Of a DNA stretch of 32,721 nt, positions 25,378-31,820 are shown in pieces. Positions within the stretch are counted from its first letter, which is position 1. The number at the start of each line of letters is the position of its first letter. A model generated the notes under the pieces. That model was not told where the DNA came from and searched no databases. It saw nothing but the letters and a program-made list of their open reading frames with translations. Source of the DNA: Lachnospiraceae bacterium (GTDB lineage Bacteria; Bacillota; Clostridia; Lachnospirales; Lachnospiraceae); the NCBI GenBank assembly GCA_030531245.1, contig JAUNOA010000019.1:1-32721 (forward strand), in the 5' to 3' direction. A program made the position numbers and the translations under genes.

Positions 25378-25623
25378 ATGAAAAGACCGGATATAATCAG
25401 TGTTGTTGGAAAACCAGATAAAACATTAGAATTAGGATATTCTAATGGTGAAAGAAGAATATTTGATGTAAAACCATATATTGAAGGAAGCTGGTTCGGA
25501 GAATTAAGTGACGATTCATACTTTAGATCAGTACATATCATTAATGGTGGAAAAGGTATAGAATGGTCAAATGGTCAGGACATAGCTCCGCATGAACTAT
25601 ATGAACTCAGTATATTGTTATAA
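25378..25623 (+). CDS. DUF2442 family protein (first copy)
   Basis: About 81 residues. LELGYSNGERRIFDVKPYIEG, WFGELSDDSYFRSVHI and GIEWSNGQDIAPHELYEL fit DUF2442, a small alpha/beta domain of unknown function. Possible starts are GTG 25369, ATG 25375 and ATG 25378; AAAGG at 25365-25369 best serves 25375 or 25378. It begins a few bases after DUF4160, so the two form a two-gene operon ended by the hairpin at 25629. Confidence 0.85.
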   Translation: MKRPDIISVVGKPDKTLELGYSNGERRIFDVKPYIEGSWFGELSDDSYFRSVHIINGGKGIEWSNGQDIAPHELYELSILL

Positions 25624-25628
25624 TAACA

Positions 25629-25655
25629 GTCGGATGGTAAGCCATTCGGCTTTTT
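25629..25655 (+). terminator. Intrinsic terminator after the first DUF4160-DUF2442 pair
   Basis: GTCGGATGG (25629-25637) pairs with CCATTCGGC (25642-25650) with two G-U pairs, loop TAAG, followed by TTTTT. Confidence 0.88.
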
Positions 25656-25676
25656 ATATAGGATTCCGGGATTTGG

Positions 25677-25695
25677 CGTCTGCTTTTAGGGGAAT
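25677..25695. repeat. 19-bp cassette-flanking repeat, copy 1
   Basis: CGTCTGCTTTTAGGGGAAT. A second copy with one mismatch occurs at 26463-26481. Each follows the terminator of a DUF4160-DUF2442 pair. The shared sequence resumes at 25712-25729 (AATATCATC, AAAATCAGG), which has its counterpart at 26642-26665. Confidence 0.7.
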
Positions 25696-25790
25696 AGGAT
25701 AGTAGGAAGTGAATATCATCAAAATCAGGGTTTCATTCGAAAAAAGAGAAGGGATATGCTATACTATAACTGAAAGCAGGAGGTGTATCA

Positions 25791-26057
25791 ATGCCGGAAT
25801 TAAGTAGATTTTACAACATAGTGATTAAGATGATTTATGATGATACCAGTCAGCATCATAAACCGCATTTCCATGTTTACTATGCGGAGTATGAAGCTTC
25901 TGTTGGCATTGATGGAGAGCTTATTGCGGGTTCCTTGCCGGTAAAACAACTGAAACTGGTGTAGGCGTGGGCGGCTATACATGAAGAGGAATTGTATGCA
26001 ACATGGAACAAGGTTGTAAAGAGTGAGCCGTTTGGAAAGATAGATCCTTTGCGATAA
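25791..26057 (+). pseudogene. DUF4160 family gene broken by an in-frame TAG (second copy)
   Basis: The frame starts MPELSRFYNIVIKMIYDD after AGGAGG and continues PHFHVYYAEYEASVGIDGELIAGSLPVKQLKLV. It meets TAG at codon 58 (25962-25964), then continues AWAAIHEEELYATWNKVV to a normal stop. Read through, it is 88 codons, exactly the length of the copy at 25100, which has Glu at codon 58. One base change (GAG to TAG) explains the break. The rest of the frame is undamaged, so the mutation is probably recent. The truncated product would lack the EAW helix region. Confidence 0.88.
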
Positions 26058-26070
26058 GAATGGAGCAGAT

Positions 26071-26340
26071 ATGTATATAGAAAATGGAATTGCATACGCA
26101 GGAGAAAAGGCACCCATGCTTAAGGTGTATGGTATAAGACCCATGAAGGATTATAAGCTTTGGTTAAGATTCAGTGACGGGACAACAAAAGTCTTTGATT
26201 TTACACAAATGCTTGATAAACCTGCATTTGCTCCGCTGAAAAATGTGGAACTGTTTAATAAAGTGTATTTAGATTATGGAGTTCCGGTATGGAATGATGG
26301 AGATATTGATATTGCTCCGGAATATCTGTATGCAAATTAG
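26071..26340 (+). CDS. DUF2442 family protein (second copy)
   Basis: 89 residues, intact. MLKVYGIRPMKDYKLWLRFSDGTTKVFDFTQMLD, FAPLKNVELFNKVYLDYG and PVWNDGDIDIAPEYLYAN fit DUF2442. It starts 13 bases after the end of the broken DUF4160 frame, with GGAG at about 26061-26064. It probably depended on translation of the upstream gene, so the new stop may lower its expression by polarity. If the pair is a toxin-antitoxin system, the partner that stayed intact would be the candidate antitoxin, but this is inference. Confidence 0.82.
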   Translation: MYIENGIAYAGEKAPMLKVYGIRPMKDYKLWLRFSDGTTKVFDFTQMLDKPAFAPLKNVELFNKVYLDYGVPVWNDGDIDIAPEYLYAN

Positions 26341-26364
26341 GAGCCGCAATGTGCTCCGTAATAT

Positions 26365-26389
26365 AGGGCTGGCTTCGGCTGGTCCTTTT
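26365..26389 (+). terminator. Terminator after the second DUF2442 gene
   Basis: AGGGCTGGC (26365-26373), tetraloop TTCG, GCTGGTCCT (26378-26386) with three G-U pairs, followed by TTT. It lies 25 bases after the stop. Confidence 0.7.
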
Positions 26390-26462
26390 GATTGAAAGAA
26401 GATAAAATTAATCTTATATCATTCCTTGCCCATTTCTATCTAACCGGAATAATCCCGTGGTC

Positions 26463-26481
26463 CGTCTGCTTTTAGAGGAAT
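26463..26481. repeat. 19-bp cassette-flanking repeat, copy 2
   Basis: CGTCTGCTTTTAGAGGAAT, one mismatch from copy 1 at 25677, 786 bases apart. Here the downstream shared sequence (26642-26665) is separated from the repeat by about 160 bases that contain a coding fragment. Confidence 0.7.
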
Positions 26482-26619
26482 GCTGTAGTTTGGGTTGATT
26501 TTGATTACATTACTCTTGAACCAGAGGTAGCAAATATTACCGGTGGAACTTTATGCGAACCATATGTTATATGTGTAACAGCAAATGGTAATGCGGTTGT
26601 TATTGAGAAGGAAGAGTAA
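26476..26619 (+). pseudogene. Unrecognised coding fragment (47 codons, no start)
   Basis: An open frame from the stop at 26473 to TAA at 26617. It includes DFDYITLEPEVANITGGTLC and then VICVTANGNAVVIEKEE. There is no ATG/GTG start with a ribosome site. It reads like the C-terminal end of a protein, but I do not recognise the family. It fills most of the gene-free stretch 26390-26725; nothing else was seen there except the repeat sequences. Confidence 0.35.
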
Positions 26620-26725
26620 TGCAGTACTGAATGGTGTACTAAATATCATCTAATATAAAATCAGGCGTTTATCTACCTGAAGATAGCGACTAATTGGTGA
26701 GAAATCCCCGCTCCTTTTCACATTA

Positions 26726-26754
26726 TTGCATTTTCCCCGGCATTTTGATAAAAT
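26726..26754 (+). promoter_or_regulatory. Promoter of the ECF transporter operon
   Basis: TTGCAT (26726-26731), a 17-base spacer and TAAAAT (26749-26754). The start of transcription would be near 26761, leaving a leader of only about 13 bases before the ecfA1 ATG. Confidence 0.7.
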
Positions 26755-26773
26755 TCACCTTGCCAAAAAGTCT

Positions 26774-27634
26774 ATGAAACAGATAGATGTCAAAAACATT
26801 ACCTTTGATTATATCGTCCGCGACGAAAACGACCAGATTGAGTCAAGCATAAGAGCTCTGGAAGACTTAAGTATGGAAGTTAAACCCGGGGACTTTATTG
26901 CTGTACTCGGAAGAAACGGCAGCGGCAAGTCAACATTTGCAAAGATGCTGAATGCGATCCTGCTTCCGAATTTCGGAGATGTTATTGTTTTGGGCATGAA
27001 CACAAAGGAAGAAGACAATCTGCTGGAAATCAGAAAAAATGTCGGAATGGTATTTCAGAATCCGGACAATCAGATTGTTGCAAATGTAGTCGAAGAGGAC
27101 ATGGCTTTCGGACCTGAAAATCTCGGTATTCCCTCGGAAGAGATAGTAAAGCGCGTGGAAACGGTCAGTCATATGGTCGGAATGGAGAAATTTCTGCAAA
27201 AAAGCCCGAATAAGCTTTCCGGCGGACAGAAGCAGCGTGTAGCTATTGCGGGAGTACTGGCAATGAAACCGAAATGCATAGTGCTGGATGAACCGACGGC
27301 TATGCTGGATCCCATAGGAAGAAGAGATATTATTGAAACCGTTACGAAGCTGAATCATGAGGAGGGCATCACCATAATTATGATCACCCACTTCATGGAA
27401 GAGGCGGCAGCGGCGAAGCGGGTGGTAGTAATCGATAAAAACAGGATACAGATGGACGGAACTCCGGGAGAAGTTTTTGCCGATTACAGGAGATTAAAGG
27501 AGTTCGGACTCGATGTTCCGCAGGTTACGGAACTGGCTGGGAAACTTAAGAGTGCGGGCATCCCGCTCCCGGATGGAATAATTACTGTAGAGGAACTGAT
27601 AAGTGAGCTTAAAAGCCGAAAAACTGGAACATAA
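26774..27634 (+). CDS. ecfA1: ECF transporter ATPase EcfA1
   Basis: 286-residue ABC ATPase of the group II ECF module, which powers vitamin and cofactor uptake by interchangeable S components. Walker A is GRNGSGKST (46-54), the Q-loop FQNPDNQ (94-100), the signature LSGGQKQR (148-155) and Walker B CIVLDEP (168-174). The C-terminal extension typical of EcfA follows, including the GIPLPDGIITVEEL stretch. The chosen ATG has no ribosome site. The alternative TTG at 26726 coincides with the -35 box and would add 16 unrelated residues. The end overlaps ecfA2 by 32 bases. Confidence 0.95.
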   Translation: MKQIDVKNITFDYIVRDENDQIESSIRALEDLSMEVKPGDFIAVLGRNGSGKSTFAKMLNAILLPNFGDVIVLGMNTKEEDNLLEIRKNVGMVFQNPDNQIVANVVEEDMAFGPENLGIPSEEIVKRVETVSHMVGMEKFLQKSPNKLSGGQKQRVAIAGVLAMKPKCIVLDEPTAMLDPIGRRDIIETVTKLNHEEGITIIMITHFMEEAAAAKRVVVIDKNRIQMDGTPGEVFADYRRLKEFGLDVPQVTELAGKLKSAGIPLPDGIITVEELISELKSRKTGT

Positions 27635-28448
27635 GTATAATGCCGGGACTACCCTTGAATCATATGCGCTTAAAGGTATTGATCTTGAGATAGAGAAAGG
27701 CGAATTTGTGGGTCTGATCGGAAGAACAGGCTCCGGAAAGTCTACCCTGATCCAGCATTTCAACGGACTTTTAAAACCTACAGGAGGCAGGATCCTATTT
27801 GACGGAAAAGATATTTCCGAAAAAGGATACAGTCTGAAAATACTGAGACAGAAGGTCGGACTGGTGTTTCAGTATCCTGAATATCAGCTTTTTGAAGAGA
27901 CGATAATCAAAGATGTCGCATATGGACCTATGAATAAAGGAATGAGTCAGGAAGAGGCTTTAAAAGCTGCTCAGGAGGCCCTGCGGCTTGTCGGAATTCA
28001 GAAGGAATTATATAACAAATCACCGTTTGAGGTTTCCGGAGGACAGAAGAGGCGTGTGGCGGTTGCAGGCGTACTGGCAATCCATCCAGATTATCTGATA
28101 CTTGATGAGCCTACAGCAGGGCTTGATCCGGAAGGACGTGAAGCGATACTGGGTCTTTTCAGATCACTTCATGAGAAACTTGGTATAACGATCATTATGG
28201 TTTCCCACAGCATGGAAGACGTGGCCAGATATGCAAAGAGGCTGATCGTAATGAATGAGGGCAGCATAGCATATGATGATACGCCGCGTGAGGTGTTCAG
28301 GCATACAGACGAGCTTGAAAACATGGGACTGTCGGCTCCGCAGTCAGTCCATATCGCACGTGCACTTAAGCAGGCGGGATTTGATGTTCCCGGGGATGCG
28401 ATAACCGTAGATGAACTTGTAAAACCTATTATTGAATCGATGAGATAA
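27603..28448 (+). CDS. ecfA2: ECF transporter ATPase EcfA2
   Basis: 281 residues, the second ATPase that pairs with EcfA1. Walker A is GRTGSGKST (40-48), the Q-loop FQYPEYQLFEET, the signature VSGGQKRR (144-151, with Val in place of Leu) and Walker B YLILDEP. Start is GTG at 27603 inside ecfA1, so translation is coupled. The C-terminal domain (VHIARALKQAGFDVPGDAITVDELV) mirrors that of EcfA1. The last base is shared with the ecfT ATG. Confidence 0.95.
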   Translation: MSLKAEKLEHKYNAGTTLESYALKGIDLEIEKGEFVGLIGRTGSGKSTLIQHFNGLLKPTGGRILFDGKDISEKGYSLKILRQKVGLVFQYPEYQLFEETIIKDVAYGPMNKGMSQEEALKAAQEALRLVGIQKELYNKSPFEVSGGQKRRVAVAGVLAIHPDYLILDEPTAGLDPEGREAILGLFRSLHEKLGITIIMVSHSMEDVARYAKRLIVMNEGSIAYDDTPREVFRHTDELENMGLSAPQSVHIARALKQAGFDVPGDAITVDELVKPIIESMR

Positions 28449-29239
28449 TGTTAAGAGATATTACACTTGGACAATACTATCCTGAAGATTCCGTGCTGCA
28501 CAGACTGGATCCGAGGACAAAATTATTCGGGACGATGATTTATATCGTCTCATTGTTCATATGTAATTCATGGGCGGCTTATGCCGCAGCGGTTGTCGCG
28601 CTTGCAGTACTGATTATACTGTCAAAAGTTCCTGTTGGATTCATGTTCAGAGGACTCAGGGCAATACTGATACTGTTGCTTATCAGTGTGTTTTTCAATC
28701 TGTTCTTTACGACGGGTGAAGTGATCCTTCAGATGGGCTTTCTGAAAATAACAAAAGAAGGATTGCAGACGGCGGCATGGATGGCGATAAGACTTATATG
28801 TCTTGTAATAGGTGCTTCGATAATGACACTTACCACAACACCGAACAGTCTGACGGACGGTCTGGAAAAATCCCTCGGATTTCTGAAGGTGATAAAAATT
28901 CCGGTACATGAAATCGCTATGATGATGAGTATAGCACTCAGATTCATACCTATTCTTGTCGAAGAAACAGATAAGATTATGAAAGCGCAGATGGCCAGGG
29001 GTGCCGATTTTGAAAACGGCGGTCTGGCGGCAAAGGCCAAGGCGATGATTCCTCTGCTTATTCCGCTTTTCATTTCTGCATTCAGACGGGCGACCGAGCT
29101 CGCCACGGCAATGGAGGCACGCTGCTATCACGGCGGAGAAGGACGTACAAAAATGAGACCGTTAAAGTATGCTGTACGGGATTACATAGCATATGTTTGC
29201 ATAATAGCATTTCTTGTATTGATAATTATTCTGAAATGA
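28448..29239 (+). CDS. ecfT: ECF transporter transmembrane component EcfT
   Basis: 263-residue membrane protein linking the two ATPases to S components. YYPEDSVLHRLDPRTKL at the N terminus is typical. Several membrane segments follow, then two coupling motifs, AQMARGADF and AMEARCYHGGEGRT, of the Ala-Arg-Gly/Cys type that contact EcfA1 and EcfA2. The C terminus is another hydrophobic helix (YIAYVCIIAFLVLIIIL). No S component is encoded in the window, so substrate-binding subunits must be elsewhere. The stop overlaps truA by 4 bases. Confidence 0.95.
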   Translation: MLRDITLGQYYPEDSVLHRLDPRTKLFGTMIYIVSLFICNSWAAYAAAVVALAVLIILSKVPVGFMFRGLRAILILLLISVFFNLFFTTGEVILQMGFLKITKEGLQTAAWMAIRLICLVIGASIMTLTTTPNSLTDGLEKSLGFLKVIKIPVHEIAMMMSIALRFIPILVEETDKIMKAQMARGADFENGGLAAKAKAMIPLLIPLFISAFRRATELATAMEARCYHGGEGRTKMRPLKYAVRDYIAYVCIIAFLVLIIILK

Positions 29240-29982
29240 GAAGAATCAGACTCATAATCGCATATGACGGAACAAATTATTGCGGGTGGCAGAAACAGCC
29301 GAATGGGATAACCATCGAAGAGGTACTGAATGCGGCTCTTACTGATTTGTGTCAGGAACCGATCGGAGTTATCGGCGCAAGCAGGACGGATGCAGGTGTT
29401 CATGCATATGGAAATGTGGCTGTATTCGATACAGAAAAGACCAGGATGGCAGCGGATAAGTTTGCATTTGCTTTGAATCAGAGGCTGCCGGAAGATATCA
29501 GAGTCCAGTATTCGGATGAGGTACCACTTGACTGGCATCCCCGGAAGAGGGATTGTGAAAAGACATACGAATACAGGATACTGAATCGCAAAATCGATAT
29601 TCCGACTGAAAGGCTGTATTCACATTTCTGTTATTTTGATCTGGATGTTGAAAAGATGCGGGAAGCTACAGGTTATATAATCGGGACTCACGATTTCACC
29701 AGTTTCTGCTCAATCAAGTCGCAGGCTTCCAGTCCGGTTCGTACTGTTCATTCGCTGGAAATCTGGCAGGACGGAGATATCATTACCATACATATCACAG
29801 GCGGCGGATTCCTCTACAACATGGTTCGCATAATTGCAGGAACGCTCATAAAGGTCGGAATGGGCGTGTATCCTCCGGAGCATGTGGCAGAGATAATAGC
29901 CGGGAAAGACCGGCAGCTTGCAGGGCAGACTATGCCGGCAAAGGGGCTGACTCTCGTGGGAATAGATTATTATGAGGATTGA
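29236..29982 (+). CDS. truA: tRNA pseudouridine(38-40) synthase TruA
   Basis: 248-residue enzyme making pseudouridine at positions 38-40 of tRNA anticodon arms. The catalytic Asp is D52 in GASRTDAGVHAYGNVAVF. YDGTNYCGWQKQPNG at the start and GGGFLYNMVRIIAGTLIKVG in the C-terminal half are conserved. The ATG at 29236 overlaps the ecfT stop (ATGA). An in-frame ATG 13 codons earlier lies in ecfT and adds non-conserved residues. The ecfA1-ecfA2-ecfT-truA-rplM-rpsI order is the usual Firmicutes one. Confidence 0.96.
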   Translation: MRRIRLIIAYDGTNYCGWQKQPNGITIEEVLNAALTDLCQEPIGVIGASRTDAGVHAYGNVAVFDTEKTRMAADKFAFALNQRLPEDIRVQYSDEVPLDWHPRKRDCEKTYEYRILNRKIDIPTERLYSHFCYFDLDVEKMREATGYIIGTHDFTSFCSIKSQASSPVRTVHSLEIWQDGDIITIHITGGGFLYNMVRIIAGTLIKVGMGVYPPEHVAEIIAGKDRQLAGQTMPAKGLTLVGIDYYED

Positions 29983-30008
29983 GTCCGTGAAACAGCTATA
30001 TATGGTGG

Positions 30009-30037
30009 TTGACAGTATTGCCCACTTAATATATAAT
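30009..30037 (+). promoter_or_regulatory. Consensus promoter of rplM-rpsI
   Basis: TTGACA (30009-30014), a 17-base spacer and TATAAT (30032-30037), both perfect. Six bases later comes TCGCGCG (30044-30050), the same spacing and sequence as at the rpmJ promoter. Confidence 0.92.
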
Positions 30038-30043
30038 ATTTAA

Positions 30044-30124
30044 TCGCGCGATTGTCGCCGGTGCCCGGACATCACCGGAAACAAAAGCCGAAAATAGTGA
30101 CATCTGAATATTTGGAGGAAAATC
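30044..30124 (+). ncRNA. Structured leader of rplM-rpsI (possible ribosomal-protein leader)
   Basis: The 80-base leader starts in the perfect palindrome ATCGCGCGAT (30043-30052). It holds a 6-bp stem, CCGGTG (30058-30063) with CACCGG (30073-30078), 9-base loop. Autoregulatory L13 leaders are known at this position in low-GC Gram-positives. Whether this one belongs to that class was not tested. The ribosome site GGAGG is at about 30114-30118. Confidence 0.45.
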
Positions 30125-30559
30125 ATGAAGACATTTATGGCTAGCCCAGAAAAAGTCGAGAGAGCATGGTATGTTGTCGACGCTGATGGTTGCACACTGG
30201 GCCGTCTTTGCACAGAGATAGCAACGATACTCCGTGGAAAGAATAAACCGATATATACTCCTCACGCTGATTGCGGTGATTATGTAATCGTAGTTAATGC
30301 TGAGAAGATTAAAGTAACCGGTAAGAAGCTTGATGAGAAGATTTATTATCATCATTCTGAATACGTAGGCGGCATGAAGGAAGCTACTCTTAGAGAACTT
30401 CTTGCCAAGAAACCTGAAATGGTAATCGAGCACGCTGTTAAAGGTATGCTTCCGGGAGGCCCTCTTGGAAATGCAATGTTCAAGAAGCTTTTCGTATATG
30501 CAGGACCTGATCACAAGCATCAGGCTCAGAAGCCACAGGTTCTTGAGATCAAGGCTTGA
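30125..30559 (+). CDS. rplM: 50S ribosomal protein L13
   Basis: 144-residue L13, an early-assembly 23S rRNA-binding protein. [27 protein letters not shown] at the start, the central [31 protein letters not shown] and [23 protein letters not shown] are all conserved. GGAGG precedes the ATG. It is followed by rpsI after 14 bases, the universal L13-S9 pair. Confidence 0.98.
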   Translation: MKTFMASPEKVERAWYVVDADGCTLGRLCTEIATILRGKNKPIYTPHADCGDYVIVVNAEKIKVTGKKLDEKIYYHHSEYVGGMKEATLRELLAKKPEMVIEHAVKGMLPGGPLGNAMFKKLFVYAGPDHKHQAQKPQVLEIKA

Positions 30560-30573
30560 TGGGAGGAGATATC

Positions 30574-30966
30574 ATGGCAAGTACAAAATTTTACGGAACA
30601 GGTAGAAGAAAAAAATCTATCGCCAGAGTATATGTAACATCCGGAACAGGAAAGATCACTATCAACAAGAGAGATATTGATGACTTCTTCGGATATGAGA
30701 CACTTAAAGTTATCGTTCGTCAGCCGCTGGAGCTTCTGGGACTTAACGGCAAGTTTGATCTTCAGGTCAATGTAAAGGGCGGCGGATACACAGGACAGGC
30801 AGGAGCAATCCGTCACGGCCTTGCACGTGCACTTTGCAGAGTTGATGAAGAGTACAGACCGGCTCTTAAAGCAGCAGGATACCTTACACGTGATCCTCGT
30901 ATGAAAGAGCGTAAGAAACCAGGTCTCAAAGCAGCTCGTAGAGCACCACAGTTTTCAAAGAGATAA
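30574..30966 (+). CDS. rpsI: 30S ribosomal protein S9
   Basis: 130-residue S9, whose C-terminal tail reaches the P-site t[31 protein letters not shown] at the start, [19 protein letters not shown] in the core and the tail [17 protein letters not shown] are diagnostic. The ATG follows GGGAGGAG (30561-30568). An in-frame ATG at 30556 lies upstream of this ribosome site and was rejected. Confidence 0.98.
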   Translation: MASTKFYGTGRRKKSIARVYVTSGTGKITINKRDIDDFFGYETLKVIVRQPLELLGLNGKFDLQVNVKGGGYTGQAGAIRHGLARALCRVDEEYRPALKAAGYLTRDPRMKERKKPGLKAARRAPQFSKR

Positions 30967-30967
30967 T

Positions 30968-31113
30968 TATCCTGCGATGTCAGGAACAACAAAAGAAGCC
31001 AGAGGAATGTTTACATTCCAAAGGCTTCTTTTTTGTGACTGAAATCATAAGATGATTGAGATGACCGAGATGAAGCGAAGCGTAATCGAGGTTCATCTCA
31101 GCATCGCAGGATA
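30968..31113. repeat. 146-bp element bounded by 12-bp perfect inverted repeats
   Basis: TATCCTGCGATG (30968-30979) is the exact complement of CATCGCAGGATA (31102-31113). It starts one base after the rpsI stop codon. Inside are the terminator hairpin (30993-31034) and a second hairpin, TGAGATGA (31057-31064) with TCATCTCA (31093-31100), so an RNA copy could fold into a three-way structure. It may be a small non-autonomous mobile repeat, but no target-site duplication is evident. Confidence 0.6.
30993..31034 (+). terminator. Intrinsic terminator after rpsI
   Basis: GAAGCC (30995-31000) pairs with GGCTTC (31023-31028), and GGAATG (31004-31009) with CATTCC (31014-31019), around a small internal loop. 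The loop is TTTA and six T residues follow (31029-31034). Confidence 0.9.
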
Positions 31114-31122
31114 TCTATGCTA

Positions 31123-31161
31123 TTGACAATAATTAATATCATCGCTATACTAACAATTAGT
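31123..31161 (+). promoter_or_regulatory. Promoter and palindromic operator candidate of the AbiE pair
   Basis: TTGACA (31123-31128), a 17-base spacer and TATACT (31146-31151). The palindrome ACTAA-CAA-TTAGT (31149-31161) overlaps the -10 end and the start of transcription. AbiEi proteins are known to repress their own operon, so this is a natural site. Confidence 0.75.
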
Positions 31162-31196
31162 AAAATACTTATTTACATATTGAAAGACAGCTGATT

Positions 31197-31820
31197 ATGG
31201 TATATTCATATTTGAAAAATAATTACAAAGAAGGTGAACCGGTTTTCCTGACAGATATTCAGATAGACGGCATGAGCGAAGGGAACTTAAGATATCATCT
31301 TAAGAGTCTGACAGATCAGGGACTTATCAACCGGTTTGATTCGGGTATCTACTATATTCCTCAAAAAGATCTTTTGAATAATCCGGTAAAGATTTCTGCT
31401 GAGACAGTGACAATTCATAAATATATTAACCGTCACGGCAAACATATCGGATATTATTCCGGATATACACTGGCAAACAGGATGGGAATGTCTACACAGG
31501 TTCCGTTCAAAGAGGAGATTACAAGCAACTATGCTGCAGCACCAGTAAGAGAAATCAAGGTTGGAAACAGAACATATGTCATCCGCCGTCCCGTAGTTCC
31601 GGTAACGGAGGAGAACATACATGTACTGCAGCTTCTGGATTGTCTTAAAGATCTCGAAAAATCATCAGAAATCAATCTTAAAGAGTGTGGAAAGATTCTG
31701 ACGCAGTATGCAAAAAAGCACCACATCACAAAAGAAATGATTGATAAGTACATAGGCCATTATCCATTAAAGATTTTCAAGGCTATTTATGACACGGAGG
31801 TTAAATATGTTCCTGCATGA
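31197..31820 (+). CDS. AbiEi-like antitoxin (DUF6088-type transcriptional regulator)
   Basis: 207 residues. An N-terminal winged-helix domain (residues about 1-55, with FLTDIQIDGMSEGNLRYHLKSLTDQGLINRFDSGIYYIP) is followed by a C-terminal domain with HKYINRHGKHIGYYSGYTLANRMGM. This matches antitoxin/regulator proteins of AbiE systems, which bind promoter DNA and counter the AbiEii nucleotidyltransferase. It overlaps the toxin gene by 14 bases. The ribosome site is weak, which is unusual for an antitoxin expected to be in excess. Confidence 0.82.
   Translation: MVYSYLKNNYKEGEPVFLTDIQIDGMSEGNLRYHLKSLTDQGLINRFDSGIYYIPQKDLLNNPVKISAETVTIHKYINRHGKHIGYYSGYTLANRMGMSTQVPFKEEITSNYAAAPVREIKVGNRTYVIRRPVVPVTEENIHVLQLLDCLKDLEKSSEINLKECGKILTQYAKKHHITKEMIDKYIGHYPLKIFKAIYDTEVKYVPA

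Noticed and set aside
25962-25964. Programmed read-through or recoding of TAG in the second DUF4160 gene
   Set aside because: No downstream recoding structure or pyrrolysine-type context was seen. A point mutation is the simpler explanation.
25677-26481. Integron-like attC sites for the 19-bp repeats
   Set aside because: The repeats lack the paired inverted core sites and folded structure of attC, and no integron integrase is present.
24849-26773. Integrative element inserted at tRNA-Arg
   Set aside because: No copy of the tRNA 3' end and no integrase gene were found downstream within the window.
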